The position numbers and the translations under genes are program-made. Below, piece by piece: positions 42,130-51,463 of a DNA stretch of 64,000 nucleotides. The stretch covers positions 1 to 64,000 of the forward strand of contig JADBEO010000016.1 in NCBI GenBank assembly GCA_031316315.1. Direction: 5' to 3'. The first letter of the stretch is position 1. The number at the start of each line of letters is the position of its first letter. A model generated the notes under the pieces. That model worked only from the letters and a program-made list of their open reading frames with translations. It was not told the origin of the DNA and ran no database searches. This stretch comes from Chelatococcus sambhunathii. Lineage in GTDB: Bacteria; Pseudomonadota; Alphaproteobacteria; Rhizobiales; Methylopilaceae.

Positions 42130-43152
42130 TCAGTGCGCCCGCGCCGTGACGAACTCCACCACGTCGAGCAGCGCCTTGGCGGCGGGCCTGTCCTGGAACA
42201 GCGCGAGCGCGTCGCGGGCGATCGCGCCGTAGTGACGGGCGCGGGCGATGGTGTCGTCGATCGCGCCGTGCTTGACGAGCAGGCGCAGCGCTTCGGCGAG
42301 GTCGGCGTCCTCGGCCTCGCCGTTCTCGAGCGTGCGCTTCCAGAAGGCGCGTTCCTCGGCCGAGCCGCGCCGATAGGCGAGCACGACGGGCAGGGTGATC
42401 TTGCCCTCGCGGAAGTCGTCGCCGACCTTCTTGCCGAGCTTGGCCTCGCGGCCGCCATAGTCGAGCGCGTCGTCGACAAGCTGGAAGGCGACGCCGAGAT
42501 TCATGCCGTAGGACCGCGCGGCCGCCTGCTCCTCGCGCGGCCGGTTGGCGATGACCGGTCCCACCTCGCAGGCGGCGGCGAACAGCGCGGCCGTCTTGCC
42601 GCGGATGACCGCGAGATACTCGTCCTCGGTCGTCGCGGTGTTCTTGGCGGCGGCGAGCTGCATCACCTCGCCCTCGGCGATCACGGAGGCGGCTTCCGCG
42701 AGGATCCGGAGCGCCTCGAGCGAGCCGACCTCGACCATCATCTTGAAGGCCTGGCCGAGCAGGAAGTCGCCGACCAGCACGCTGGCCTCGTTGCCCCACA
42801 GCATGCGCGCGGCCAGCTTGCCGCGCCGCATCTCCGAGCCGTCGACGACGTCGTCGTGCAGGAGCGTCGCCGTGTGCATGAACTCCACGGCCGCGGCGAG
42901 CTTGACGTCGCCGTCGCCGGAATAGCCGCAGAGCGCTGCGGTCGCGAGCGTCAGCATCGGCCGAAGCCGCTTGCCGCCGGAGGAAATCAGATGGTTCGCG
43001 ACCTCCGGGATCATGGTGACCTCGGACCCGGTGCGCGACAGGATGAAGGCGTTGACGCGCTCCATGCCCGGGGTCACGAGCTCGAGCAGCGGCGCGAGCC
43101 CATCGGCTTCAGAGGCTTGCTGACGTCCCTGGAATGGCGCGACGACGCCCAA
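42130..43152 (-). CDS. ispB: Polyprenyl (octaprenyl/decaprenyl) diphosphate synthase
   Basis: A 340-residue trans-isoprenyl diphosphate synthase. The first aspartate-rich motif is LLHDDVVD and the second is FQLVDDALDYGG; GGKRLRPML is the substrate-binding motif. It makes the side chain of ubiquinone in the cytoplasm. It is divergent from DUF2007 and a tRNA methyltransferase-like gene, an arrangement I recall from related Hyphomicrobiales. The chain length of the product cannot be fixed by eye. Confidence 0.93.
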   Translation of the reverse strand: MGVVAPFQGRQQASEADGLAPLLELVTPGMERVNAFILSRTGSEVTMIPEVANHLISSGGKRLRPMLTLATAALCGYSGDGDVKLAAAVEFMHTATLLHDDVVDGSEMRRGKLAARMLWGNEASVLVGDFLLGQAFKMMVEVGSLEALRILAEAASVIAEGEVMQLAAAKNTATTEDEYLAVIRGKTAALFAAACEVGPVIANRPREEQAAARSYGMNLGVAFQLVDDALDYGGREAKLGKKVGDDFREGKITLPVVLAYRRGSAEERAFWKRTLENGEAEDADLAEALRLLVKHGAIDDTIARARHYGAIARDALALFQDRPAAKALLDVVEFVTARAH

Positions 43153-43238
43153 GATGGCTCGCTCCGGCTGGCTCAGTCGCGCGGGACCGTAGCCATGGCG
43201 CCCCGGTCGGGCAAGGCGGAATCGGAGCTGGCCGCTCG

Positions 43239-43337
43239 TCAGCCGCCGGCAAGGAGCGCCCTCGCGGCCATCAGCTTCTCGGAGGCGAGCAGGAGGAGCG
43301 CGGCGGAAACGGCGAGGGCGATGAGTTCCGTCCGCAT
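43239..43337 (-). CDS. Very small membrane protein (32 residues)
   Basis: An open frame starting ATG 43337 after GGGGA and reading MRTELIALAVSAALLLLAS and on to ARALLAGG, with one hydrophobic segment. It fills the space between ispB and DUF2007. It is short, so it may be chance. Confidence 0.3.
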   Translation of the reverse strand: MRTELIALAVSAALLLLASEKLMAARALLAGG

Positions 43338-43523
43338 GACTTCATTCCCCGTACGCGACTGCTGACGAGGGAATGTATGGCCGGCGCGGGGGGCCGAAGT
43401 TGGGCGCGAACGGGGCGTTTTTCGCCCAATGGGTGAACGGCTGGCTAACCATATCGTGCGGCGCGCCGCATTGCCGGCCGGCGCGCCAGTCGGCAATGTT
43501 GGGGGCGAAAGGCTGGCGTCCGC

Positions 43524-43754
43524 ATGCATGAAATCCTGAGAACCAACGATCCCGTGCTGCTCTCCTTCGCCCGGGCGACCCTGGAGGGCGAGGGGATCGA
43601 GTGCCTCGTGCTGGACGGCAATATGAGCGTGCTCGAGGGCTCGCTCGGCATTCTGGCGAGCCGCATGCTGGTGCCGGACGACGAGGCTGCGCGCGCGCGC
43701 CAACTGCTTGTCGAGAACGGCCTTGCGCACGAGCTGAGACCCGAGCGGCAGTGA
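43524..43754 (+). CDS. DUF2007 family protein
   Basis: A 76-residue protein with MHEILRTNDPVLLSFARATL, then EGIECLVLDGNMSV and the end SRMLVPDDEAARARQLL. DUF2007 is a putative signal-transducing domain of small size, with no known ligand. Its TGA overlaps the GTG start of the downstream methyltransferase (GTGA), indicating coupling. Confidence 0.88.
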   Translation: MHEILRTNDPVLLSFARATLEGEGIECLVLDGNMSVLEGSLGILASRMLVPDDEAARARQLLVENGLAHELRPERQ

Positions 43755-44512
43755 CGCCGGACGTCGCCGACCAGCTCACCGACGATCTGTTCTTCGGCGC
43801 CGCCGTGCGGTTGCTGCAGCCGAGGCGGGGACATCGCTTCGGCGGCGACGCCGCGCTGCTGGCCGCGGCCGCCCGCTCGCTTCTGACGCCGGGCGGCGCC
43901 GTCGCCGACCTCGGCGCTGGGGTGGGGCCAGTCGGGCTCGTGCTCGCGGCGAAGGGGGCGCGGCGCGCGCTGCTGGTCGAGATCGACGAGACGCTCGCCG
44001 CGCTCGCCGAGGAGAACGCCCGGCGCAACGGCCTGTCGGATCGGACGGAGGTCGCCGCGGCGGACGTTGCGGCGATCGCGCGGGGCGGCGACGAATTCGC
44101 CGGCGCTTTCGATCTCGTCGCGGCCAATCCGCCTTTCGACGACGCCGCGCGCCACCGAGCCTCGCCTCACGCCGGCAGGGCGCGCGCGCATGTCGACGAC
44201 GGCGCGGTCATCCCCGTCTGGATCGGCGCGGCGCGGCGGCTGCTCAGGCCCGGCGGAGCGCTGGTCATGATCCACCGTCCGGAGGCCCTCGGAACGCTGC
44301 TCGCGGCGCTCGACGCCGGCTTCGGGGATGCGAGGATTCTGCCGGTTCATCCGCGCGCCGAGGCGCCTGCGGGACGGCTCGTCATCTCCGCGCGGATCGG
44401 CGGGCGCGGGGCGCTTCTGCTCCGGCCCCCGCTCGTGATGCACGCCGCGGATGGCGGCTTCACGCCGGAGGCCGACGCCGCGCAGCGCGGCGGGATGCTC
44501 GACCTGTCATGA
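43751..44512 (+). CDS. tRNA1(Val) A37 N6-methyltransferase-like protein (TrmN6)
   Basis: A 253-residue SAM-dependent methyltransferase. It shows the RGHRFGGDAALLAAAA opening, the SAM-binding VADLGAGVGPVGLVLA and the catalytic DLVAANPPF, which identifies N6-adenine methylases of the TrmN6 group. The start GTG 43751 overlaps the DUF2007 stop. It likely modifies tRNA; the exact target is inferred from family. Confidence 0.88.
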   Translation: MTPDVADQLTDDLFFGAAVRLLQPRRGHRFGGDAALLAAAARSLLTPGGAVADLGAGVGPVGLVLAAKGARRALLVEIDETLAALAEENARRNGLSDRTEVAAADVAAIARGGDEFAGAFDLVAANPPFDDAARHRASPHAGRARAHVDDGAVIPVWIGAARRLLRPGGALVMIHRPEALGTLLAALDAGFGDARILPVHPRAEAPAGRLVISARIGGRGALLLRPPLVMHAADGGFTPEADAAQRGGMLDLS

Positions 44513-44524
44513 GGCGAACGAAAA

Positions 44525-44552
44525 GGGCCGGAAGCGCGACGGCTTCCGGCCC
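44525..44552 (-). terminator. Terminator hairpin after the Arg/Gly/Tyr-rich protein gene
   Basis: An 11-base perfect stem (GGGCCGGAAGC and complement) with a six-base loop. On the minus strand it is followed directly by TTTT, so it ends transcription of the gene at 44596-44895. It may also serve the plus-strand methyltransferase gene. A second G/C palindrome lies at about 44564-44583. Confidence 0.75.
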
Positions 44553-44595
44553 TCCGGACGAACGGCCGGCCCGAGGGCCGGCCCAATGCGTCAGA

Positions 44596-44895
44596 TCAAC
44601 GGCAGACGCGATAGCCCCAGCGGTTGATCCAGCAGCGGCGATAGTAGGCGCGGCGCGGGGCCACGTAGATGCCGAAGCGGGGACCGCCCCAGCCGCGACG
44701 ATAGCCGCGATAGCCCCAGCCGCGACGGTAGCCCCAGCCGCGGCCGCGCCAGCCAACGTTCATGATGTCGGCCTTGGCGACGCTCAGCTTGCCGACGCCG
44801 GCAGCGGAGCCCTCGGCGGCCGAAGCCGGAGCCGAAGCGGCGATGGCGAGACCGCCGGCGGCGACAGCGGCGGCGAGAACGTAGTTGCGAACCAT
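44596..44895 (-). CDS. Small secreted Gly/Arg/Tyr/Trp-rich protein
   Basis: A 99-residue protein. A signal peptide (MVRNYVLAAAVAAGGLAIAA, cleaved near ASA-AEG) is followed by a short linker. A low-complexity segment of WGYRRGWGYRGYRRGW type comes next, and the end CWINRWGYRVCR has two Cys. Similar small basic proteins are common in Hyphomicrobiales and have no known role. It is monocistronic and has its own terminator. Confidence 0.8.
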   Translation of the reverse strand: MVRNYVLAAAVAAGGLAIAASAPASAAEGSAAGVGKLSVAKADIMNVGWRGRGWGYRRGWGYRGYRRGWGGPRFGIYVAPRRAYYRRCWINRWGYRVCR

Positions 44896-45106
44896 ACTCT
44901 CCTCCTCGAAGGCCCGGAGGGATCGCGACGGAAGCGCGTCCGTCTCCGCATCCCCCTCTCCGCACCGCGCGGAGGCGAACCGGGCCCCATTTGGTCTTGA
45001 AGATAGCGAACCACTGCTGAACCGGGACTGAGATCGCCGTTCATTCGGCGTTCATTCCCCCGGCGTCCCGTTGTGCCGGTCGGCAGCGACGCTATCTCCT
45101 TCCCCC

Positions 45107-45997
45107 ATGAACGCAACACTCTCCACTTCCCTGCGCCGCGCGCTCAATCCCATTTTACCGGCAAGGTTAAAGGACGAGAGGCCGGTCGTTCCGGTCGTTC
45201 GGCTGGCCGGCGCGATCGGCGTCGGCGGACCGCTCCGCCCCGCTTTGACGCTCGCCTCGGTCGCCGGTCCGCTCGAAAAGGCCTTCGCCACGAAGGGGGC
45301 GAAGGAAATCGCCCTCGTCATCAATTCCCCGGGCGGCTCGGCGGCGCAGGCGCATCTGATCTATCAGCGCATCCGCCAGCTGGCGAAGCAGCACGATATC
45401 GGCGTCGCAGCCTTCGTCGAGGACGCCGCGGCCTCGGGCGGCTACATGATCGCCTGCGCCGCCGACGAGATCGTAGCCGATCCCGCCTCGATCGTCGGGT
45501 CGATCGGCGTGGTCTCGTCGGGCTTCGGCTTCGACCGCGCCATCGAGCGCCTGTCGATCGATCGCCGGCTCTACACCTCCGGCGAGAACAAGGCGATTCT
45601 GGACCCGTTCAGCCCCGAGAAGGCCGAGGACGTCGAGCGGCTCAAGGAGATTCAGCGCGAGGTCCACGAGCTGTTCATCGCGCTGGTGAAGGAGCGTCGC
45701 GGCAAGGCGCTCGGTGACGATCCGGATCTTTTCACGGGCGCGTTCTGGACCGGCCAGTCCGGCCTTGGCCTCGGGCTCGTCGATCGCCTCGGCGACATTC
45801 GCTCGACCATGCGCGAACGCTGGGGCGACAAGGTGGAGCTGCGTCTCATGACGCCGAAGACTTCGTTGCTGAAGCGCCTGACGGGACGAGGCGCCTCCGA
45901 CGGGGTCGGCGTTTCGCTCAGCGCCGCCTCCGGTCTCGCCGAGGAGGCGCTCGACGCGCTGGAACGCCGCGCGTTGTGGGCGCGTTTCGGCCTGTGA
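45107..45997 (+). CDS. S49 family signal peptide peptidase-like protease (SppA/SohB type)
   Basis: A 296-residue single-domain S49 peptidase. The catalytic Ser is Ser110 in DAAASGGYMIACAAD and the general base Lys is Lys162 in SGENKAILDPF. The oxyanion region is INSPGGSAAQAH. It cleaves membrane-embedded peptide remnants in the inner membrane. The size is that of short SppA proteins. It is followed by a small membrane protein and glyQ. Confidence 0.92.
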   Translation: MNATLSTSLRRALNPILPARLKDERPVVPVVRLAGAIGVGGPLRPALTLASVAGPLEKAFATKGAKEIALVINSPGGSAAQAHLIYQRIRQLAKQHDIGVAAFVEDAAASGGYMIACAADEIVADPASIVGSIGVVSSGFGFDRAIERLSIDRRLYTSGENKAILDPFSPEKAEDVERLKEIQREVHELFIALVKERRGKALGDDPDLFTGAFWTGQSGLGLGLVDRLGDIRSTMRERWGDKVELRLMTPKTSLLKRLTGRGASDGVGVSLSAASGLAEEALDALERRALWARFGL

Positions 45998-46040
45998 ATC
46001 TCGCCTTGACGTCGCCTCACTGGAGCCAGACTGTTCGCTG

Positions 46041-46274
46041 ATGGCCGCAAAGGACCTCCTCAAGGCGCTCTCGGACAGCAAGATGCCCGCACCGCTCATC
46101 GTGATCGCGGCCGCGGCCGCCGGCGCCGCTTTCGGCTTCAAGGCGCTGAAGCGCGAATGGGCGCGGGTGAACGCGCGCCTCGACGAGTCCGAGCGCGCCG
46201 AGGCGGAGCAGAACAAGGCGAACCGGCCGACGCTGAGGAAGGATCCGGCCACAGGAGAGTGGCGCCCCGGCTGA
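46041..46274 (+). CDS. Small membrane-anchored hypothetical protein
   Basis: A 77-residue protein. An N-terminal amphipathic part is followed by one membrane segment (about 17-35, APLIVIAAAAAGAAFGF). A charged helix follows (WARVNARLDESERAEAEQ) and an end TLRKDPATGEWRP. It is similar in style to conserved small proteins next to S49 peptidases in this group. The function is unknown. Confidence 0.7.
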   Translation: MAAKDLLKALSDSKMPAPLIVIAAAAAGAAFGFKALKREWARVNARLDESERAEAEQNKANRPTLRKDPATGEWRPG

Positions 46275-46353
46275 GCTGGACTTTCCGCGCCTTGACCCCC
46301 TCCGGCGGCGCAACTAGCGTCCGCGCGCTTCTCAACGCGGCGCGCAAATCTCG

Positions 46354-47319
46354 ATGACCGACGATCCTTTGAGCCCGAAACGCTCGTTCCAGGGGCTCAT
46401 TCTCGCGCTCCAGCGCTTTTGGGCGGCGGAAGGCTGCGTGATCCTGCAGCCCTACGACATGGAGGTCGGCGCCGGCACCTTCCACCCGGCGACCACGCTG
46501 CGATCGCTCGGCCCGAAGCCCTGGAAGGCGGCCTATGTCCAGCCGTCGCGGCGGCCGAAGGACGGGCGCTACGGCGAGAACCCCAACCGCTTCCAGCACT
46601 ATTACCAGTTCCAGGTCATCCTGAAGCCGAGCCCCGAGAACCTGCAGGAGCTCTACCTGAAAAGCCTTGAGGCGATCGGTCTCGACGCCTCGGTGCACGA
46701 CGTCCGCTTCGTCGAGGACGACTGGGAGAGCCCGACGCTCGGCGCCTGGGGCCTCGGCTGGGAGTGCTGGTGCGACGGCATGGAGGTGTCGCAGTTCACC
46801 TATTTCCAGCAGGTCGCCGGCGTCGACTGCGCGCCGGTCTCGGGCGAGCTGACTTATGGTCTCGAACGTCTCGCCATGTACATCCAGGGCGTCGACCGCG
46901 GCTTCGATCTCAACTTCAACGGCCGCGAGGGCGACGAGAAGGTCACCTATGGCGACGTCTTCAGGCAGGCCGAGCAGGAATACTCGCGCTTCAACTTCGA
47001 GCATGCCGACGTCGATCTGCTGAAGCGTCACTTCCAGGACGCCGAGAAGGAGTGCCGCGCGCTGATCGAGGCGGGTGGCCAGAGCGATGGTCAGGGCGGT
47101 GGCCAGATGTCCATGCCGGCCTATGACCAATGCATCAAGGCGAGCCACGCCTTCAACCTGCTCGACGCCCGCGGCGTGATCTCCGTCACCGAACGCCAGA
47201 GCTACATCCTGCGCGTCCGCGAGCTGGCCAAGGCCTGCGGACAAGCCTGGCTGAAGACGGAAGCCGGCGGGGCGACTGTTCCGTCCTGGTGGACTGCGCC
47301 GCCGGGCGCGCTTATGTGA
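46354..47319 (+). CDS. glyQ: Glycine--tRNA ligase alpha subunit
   Basis: A 321-residue alpha chain of the tetrameric bacterial enzyme. Class II motifs include [51 protein letters not shown] and [20 protein letters not shown]. It charges tRNA-Gly with the beta chain. The beta gene does not follow directly, because a toxin-antitoxin pair lies between. Confidence 0.96.
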   Translation: MTDDPLSPKRSFQGLILALQRFWAAEGCVILQPYDMEVGAGTFHPATTLRSLGPKPWKAAYVQPSRRPKDGRYGENPNRFQHYYQFQVILKPSPENLQELYLKSLEAIGLDASVHDVRFVEDDWESPTLGAWGLGWECWCDGMEVSQFTYFQQVAGVDCAPVSGELTYGLERLAMYIQGVDRGFDLNFNGREGDEKVTYGDVFRQAEQEYSRFNFEHADVDLLKRHFQDAEKECRALIEAGGQSDGQGGGQMSMPAYDQCIKASHAFNLLDARGVISVTERQSYILRVRELAKACGQAWLKTEAGGATVPSWWTAPPGALM

Positions 47320-47341
47320 TCCTCGACGAGGGGAGGGCGCC

Positions 47342-47560
47342 ATGCTCACGGTCAGGACGCGGGTGAAGGTGGTCGACGGACGCCTCGAGGCGACGCTGCC
47401 GTCGTCGGTTCCGGCCGGCGACCACGAGGCCGTCATCGTCATCGACGCGGCCGAGCCCGCGCCGAAGTTCGACATCAGCAAGTTCCCCGTCGACGATCGA
47501 CCCTGGGACGACAGCATCTCGTTGCGCCGCGAGGATCTTTACGGCGACGATGGCCGCTGA
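47342..47560 (+). CDS. Antitoxin-like protein paired with a PIN toxin
   Basis: A 72-residue acidic protein with an N-terminal strand-rich part (TVRTRVKVVDGRLEATLP) and an unstructured acidic tail with FPVDDRPWDD and [12 protein letters not shown]. Its position, size, and 11-base overlap with the PIN-domain gene fit a VapB-type antitoxin. The N-terminus has only loose similarity to AbrB-like antitoxins. Confidence 0.7.
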   Translation: MLTVRTRVKVVDGRLEATLPSSVPAGDHEAVIVIDAAEPAPKFDISKFPVDDRPWDDSISLRREDLYGDDGR

Positions 47561-47975
47561 TCGGGTCTTCGTGGACATCAATGTTCTGGTCTATGCGAAC
47601 CAGATCCGGTCACCGTTCCACGAGGCGGCCCTCGCGCGTCTGGCGGGCCTGACCGAGCAGGGCTTGGCGCCATGCCTCAGCGCGCAGGTTCTGTGCGAGT
47701 TCTATAGCGCCCTTACGCGGCCGCAGGCCGTCGCTCCGGCCTTCCAGCCACAGATCGCGGCGCAGCGTCTTCGATCATTCTCAGAAGTGTTCGAAGTGCT
47801 GCGCGACGGGCCCGACGTCCTGGAGCGCCTGCTGAGTTTGGGCGTCTCCGGCAAGCAGATTCACGACGCCAATATCGTGGCGACCATGTCGGTTCATGCT
47901 ATCGGCAGGCTGCTCACCGCCAACCCCGCCGACTTCCGGCGCTTCGCCGACATCATCGACATCGAGCCGCTCTGA
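47550..47975 (+). CDS. PIN-domain toxin (VapC family)
   Basis: A 141-residue PIN nuclease. The four acidic residues of the metal site are visible: Asp9 in [10 protein letters not shown], Glu50 in VLCEFYSAL, Asp106 in [10 protein letters not shown] and Asp128 in NPADFRRF. VapC toxins cut tRNA or rRNA. It overlaps the antitoxin by 11 bases and ends 2 bases before the glyS start. The cassette therefore sits inside the glyQS operon. Confidence 0.9.
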   Translation: MAADRVFVDINVLVYANQIRSPFHEAALARLAGLTEQGLAPCLSAQVLCEFYSALTRPQAVAPAFQPQIAAQRLRSFSEVFEVLRDGPDVLERLLSLGVSGKQIHDANIVATMSVHAIGRLLTANPADFRRFADIIDIEPL

Positions 47976-47977
47976 AA

Positions 47978-50329
47978 ATGCCCGATCTCCTGCTCGAACT
48001 GTTCTCCGAGGAAATCCCCGCGCGCATGCAGGCGCGGGCGGCGGAGGACCTGAAGAAGCTCGTCACCGACGCGCTGGTCGAGCGCGGCCTGACCTACGAG
48101 GGCGCCAAGGCCTTCGTGACGCCGCGCCGGCTCGCGCTCGTCGTCGGCGGCCTGCCGGCGCGCCAGCCGGACCGGTCGGAGGAGCGCAAGGGTCCGCGCG
48201 TCGGCGCGCCCGAAAAGGCGCTCGAGGGTTTCCTCAAGGCCGCCGGCCTCGCCTCGATCGACCAGGCGGTCGTCCAGTCGGACCCGAAGGGCGACTTTTA
48301 CGTCGCGCGCATCGAAAAGCCCGGCCGGCCCGCGACCGACGTCATCGCCGAGATCGTCCCGCAGATCGTGCGCGGCTTCCCCTGGCCGAAGTCGATGCGC
48401 TGGGGGTCTGGCTCCCTGCGCTGGGTGCGTCCGCTCCATTCGATCGTCGCGACCTTCGGAACGCCGCAGGAAGACCCCGAGATTGTCCGCTTCGACATCG
48501 ACGGGATCGCCTCCGGCGACGAGACGCGCGGCCATCGCATCCATGCGCCCGAGCCATTCCGCGTGCGCCGCTTCGAGGACTACGAGGCGGGTCTGCTGAA
48601 GGCGCGCGTGGTGCTCGATCCGGAGCGGCGCCGCGACGTCATCCGCGCCGACGCCCGCACGCTCGCCGAGGCCCAGAACCTCGAACTGGTCGAGGACGAG
48701 GCGCTGGTCGAGGAGGTTTCGGGTCTCGTCGAATGGCCGGTCGTGCTGATGGGCGCCTTTGACGAGGAGTTCCTGGAGGTTCCCGACGAGGTGATCCGCG
48801 CGACCATCCGCGCCAACCAGAAGTGTTTTGTCCTGCGCCGCCCCGAGGACGCCGGCAAGCCGGCCTCCGGCGGCGGGCGTGTGGGCGTTGGTTTCGGCTC
48901 CCTGACCAAGCAGCGCACCGCGGCGCCCGATCCCGTCGCGGGGCCGACGGTCGCGCCGAAGCCGGGCCGGCTCGCCAACCGCTTCATCCTCGTCGCGAAC
49001 CTCGAGGCCTCGGACGGCGGCGCCGCGATCGTCGCCGGCAACGAGCGCGTGGTGCGCGCCCGGCTCGCCGACGCGCGCTTCTTCTGGGAGACTGACCGGA
49101 AGACGAAACTGGAAGACCGGCTGGAAAAGCTGAAGAGCATCACGTTCCACGAAAAGCTCGGCACGCAGTACGAGCGCGTCGAACGCATCGCCCGGCTCGC
49201 CCGCGAGCTCGCGCCGCTCGTCGGCGCCGATCCGGGCAAGGCGGAGCAGGCGGCGAAGCTCGCCAAGGCGGATCTCGTCACCGAGATGGTCGGCGAGTTC
49301 CCGGAGCTCCAGGGCCTGATGGGCCGCTACTACGCGGAAGGCGAGGGGCTCGACGCGGAAGTCTCCGCGGCGCTGGAGGATCACTACAAACCGCAGGGTC
49401 CTTCCGACCGCGTTCCGACGGCGCCGGTCTCGATCGCCGTCGCGCTCGCCGACAAGATCGACACGCTGGTCGGCTTCTGGGCGATCGGCGAGAAGCCGAC
49501 GGGCTCGAAGGACCCGTATGCGCTGCGGCGGGCGGCGCTCGGCGTGGTGCGGGTCGTGCTGGAGAACGGGGCAAGGATCAAATTGAACCAGCTGATTAAT
49601 CGAGCGATACGCGATCATGCTGCTCGACAGCTTGTGCTTGAAGATAGAGACATTGCTGAAAAACTCGCAGATGCGGCCTTGCTGTTGGGCCGAGAGGATC
49701 TGTGGGAAGAGTTTGACGCGCAGGGATGGACTACCGAGGGGCATTCCGAGTTTCGGGATGACTTGGATCGGAAAGTTCGGTCAGATCTGATTGCGTTCTT
49801 AGCGGATCGGTTGAAAATACAGCTGCGCGAGCAGGGTGCCCGACACGACCTTGTTGATGCGGTTTTTTCATCGAGCAGTTCGCTTCGGGTCAAAGTGCTA
49901 AACGACGACCTCGTCCTCACCGTCCGCCGCGTCGAGGCGCTCGGAAAGCTGCTCGAGACCGAGGACGGCAAGAACCTGCTCGCGGGCTATCGTCGCGCGG
50001 CGAACATCCTGAAGGCCGAGGAGAAGAAGGACGGGGCAGGGGCCTTCGAGGGCGCGCCGGACGCCGCGCTGCTCTCCGACCCCGCGGAGGCGGCGCTCTC
50101 CGCCGCGCTCGACGCCGCGGAGCCGGAAGCCGAGGCCGCGCTCGCGCGCGAGGATTTCGGCGCGGCGACCTCCGCGCTGGCTAGGCTGCGCGCGCCGGTC
50201 GACGCCTTCTTCGACAAGGTGATGGTCAACGCGCCGGAGCCGGAGCTCCGCGCCAACCGGCTGAAGCTGCTCGCGCGCCTGCGCCGCGCGACGCGGGCGG
50301 TCGCCGATTTCGACCGCATCGCGGGGTGA
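47978..50329 (+). CDS. glyS: Glycine--tRNA ligase beta subunit
   Basis: A 783-residue beta chain, opening [20 protein letters not shown], with [31 protein letters not shown] and [17 protein letters not shown]. It is longer than the E. coli protein (about 690). Residues about 530-645 are encoded by DNA at about 49575-49905 of clearly lower G+C and different codon choice. This stretch covers an insertion ([17 protein letters not shown]) and then the conserved [11 protein letters not shown] and [14 protein letters not shown]. The frame stays open throughout. Confidence 0.95.
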   Translation: MPDLLLELFSEEIPARMQARAAEDLKKLVTDALVERGLTYEGAKAFVTPRRLALVVGGLPARQPDRSEERKGPRVGAPEKALEGFLKAAGLASIDQAVVQSDPKGDFYVARIEKPGRPATDVIAEIVPQIVRGFPWPKSMRWGSGSLRWVRPLHSIVATFGTPQEDPEIVRFDIDGIASGDETRGHRIHAPEPFRVRRFEDYEAGLLKARVVLDPERRRDVIRADARTLAEAQNLELVEDEALVEEVSGLVEWPVVLMGAFDEEFLEVPDEVIRATIRANQKCFVLRRPEDAGKPASGGGRVGVGFGSLTKQRTAAPDPVAGPTVAPKPGRLANRFILVANLEASDGGAAIVAGNERVVRARLADARFFWETDRKTKLEDRLEKLKSITFHEKLGTQYERVERIARLARELAPLVGADPGKAEQAAKLAKADLVTEMVGEFPELQGLMGRYYAEGEGLDAEVSAALEDHYKPQGPSDRVPTAPVSIAVALADKIDTLVGFWAIGEKPTGSKDPYALRRAALGVVRVVLENGARIKLNQLINRAIRDHAARQLVLEDRDIAEKLADAALLLGREDLWEEFDAQGWTTEGHSEFRDDLDRKVRSDLIAFLADRLKIQLREQGARHDLVDAVFSSSSSLRVKVLNDDLVLTVRRVEALGKLLETEDGKNLLAGYRRAANILKAEEKKDGAGAFEGAPDAALLSDPAEAALSAALDAAEPEAEAALAREDFGAATSALARLRAPVDAFFDKVMVNAPEPELRANRLKLLARLRRATRAVADFDRIAG

Positions 50330-50364
50330 TCACGCCCAGCCGTCAGGCCGCGCGACGCTAGCCG

Positions 50365-50404
50365 CCCCTTCTCCCGTCCACGGGAGAAGGTAAGGATGAG
50401 GGGA
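50365..50404. repeat. REP-like palindromic repeat, copy 1
   Basis: Stem-loop CCTTCTCCCG-TCCA-CGGGAGAAGG with a trailing TAAGGATGAGGGG. It recurs in inverted orientation at 50470-50505. The pair lies just after the end of glyS and may fold into one large hairpin. Confidence 0.7.
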
Positions 50405-50469
50405 AGCGGCGATGCGGCTTCAAGGCAGTCCGTCCGCTTCGGGAAGCTTTCCGAACCCTGGCACCGACG

Positions 50470-50505
50470 CCCTCACCCTTACCCTCTCCCGCACGCGGGA
50501 GAGGG
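50470..50505. repeat. REP-like palindromic repeat, copy 2 (inverted)
   Basis: CCCTCACCCTTACC followed by the stem CTCTCCCGC-AC-GCGGGAGAG. It is the inverted counterpart of copy 1, 65 bases away. Such CCCTCACCCTTACC elements are widespread intergenic palindromes in proteobacteria. Confidence 0.7.
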
Positions 50506-50533
50506 AGACGGAAACTGCCGACCCACAAAAAGA

Positions 50534-50559
50534 AAGGCGACGCTCGTGAGCGTCGCCTT
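50534..50559 (-). terminator. Rho-independent terminator
   Basis: Perfect 11-base arms AAGGCGACGCT / AGCGTCGCCTT with loop CGTG. On the minus strand it is followed by TTCTTTTTG. It ends the small gene at 50589-50840. Confidence 0.8.
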
Positions 50560-50588
50560 GGCTTGAAGATCGGATTTCCGACCTGCCG

Positions 50589-50840
50589 TCAGACCCTCGG
50601 CTTGAAGCCTTTGTCGTGAGCCGCCAAAGCCGCCGCAGCGACGGCCGCCTCTCTGACTTCACGCTCCTCCGCAGCCAGCCGCGCCGTGGCGAACCCACGA
50701 TAGACGGCTTTCTCGACCGCGGTGGCGACGCCGAGCCTCGATGGGTCTGTCAGCGGGTCCCAGGAACGATCCGGATGGTCGCGGCTGAACATGATGGCCG
50801 CTAGCGTATCGATGGCTTCCCGGTCCGCGAACGATCCCAT
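50589..50840 (-). CDS. Small hypothetical soluble protein
   Basis: An 83-residue protein reading GSFADREAIDTLAAIMFS, then DPSRLGVATAVEKAVYRGFA and an Ala/Glu-rich helix. ATG 50840 is favoured because GGAGG lies six bases before it. The gene is followed by a clear terminator. No family is recognised. Confidence 0.6.
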   Translation of the reverse strand: MGSFADREAIDTLAAIMFSRDHPDRSWDPLTDPSRLGVATAVEKAVYRGFATARLAAEEREVREAAVAAAALAAHDKGFKPRV

Positions 50841-51463
50841 GGGCATCCTCCCTGCTGACGCGTGAAACGCGCGGACCGTACCAAAGTTCCAGATCGAAGC
50901 GAGCGTTAATTTCAGGCGCCCGGAATCGATTTTCCGCGCCCCATTCCACAAAGGCGCCGCCCGGCGGCCGCGCTAGCGCCCGTCCTGCGCCGCTAAATCG
51001 CCGCCGCTTCAGCGAGAAAGCGGGTCTCGCCGACCGGGCGGCGGACCGGCGTATGGGGCGAGACTGACTTATCTGTGCGTCATCGCAATGACGGCTTGCC
51101 TGAGGTACGATCGCCGCAAAGTGGATTCTCCGGCCCTCGGGCGAATCACCCGCCGGGGAACTACTCGGCCGCCTCCCGCGCCAGCGTTGTCTAGGAAGCC
51201 GCCGGTCCGGCCGCCGGCCGTTCCGGCGTTTCGATCGCGTGCGCGGGGATCCGGACAGGCGGAACATGCGGCGGCTGACGTGGCGCCGCGACGAGGCCGG
51301 GAAATGGCCACGGCGGCGTCCGCCTTCGATCTCGGCGTTATACGTTGATCCCAACCCTCATGCTCGTAGCCGCGCTGAAATTTTCCGGCCGCAGATGTCG
51401 GGTAAGTCGAGCGGCGATCGTCCTGGGGCAGGGACGATCCGATCCTTTGAGAGGAGACGCGAC
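50841..51463. other. Gene-free region before the VOC protein
   Basis: A stretch of 623 bases without a supported gene. Short frames on both strands lack ribosome sites and family features. A perfect hairpin (GATCGTCC / GGACGATC) at 51416-51439 lies in the leader of the VOC gene. Confidence 0.45.

Noticed and set aside
47894..49744. 616-codon minus-strand frame opposite glyS
   Set aside because: glyS is certain on the plus strand; the opposite frame lacks family features.
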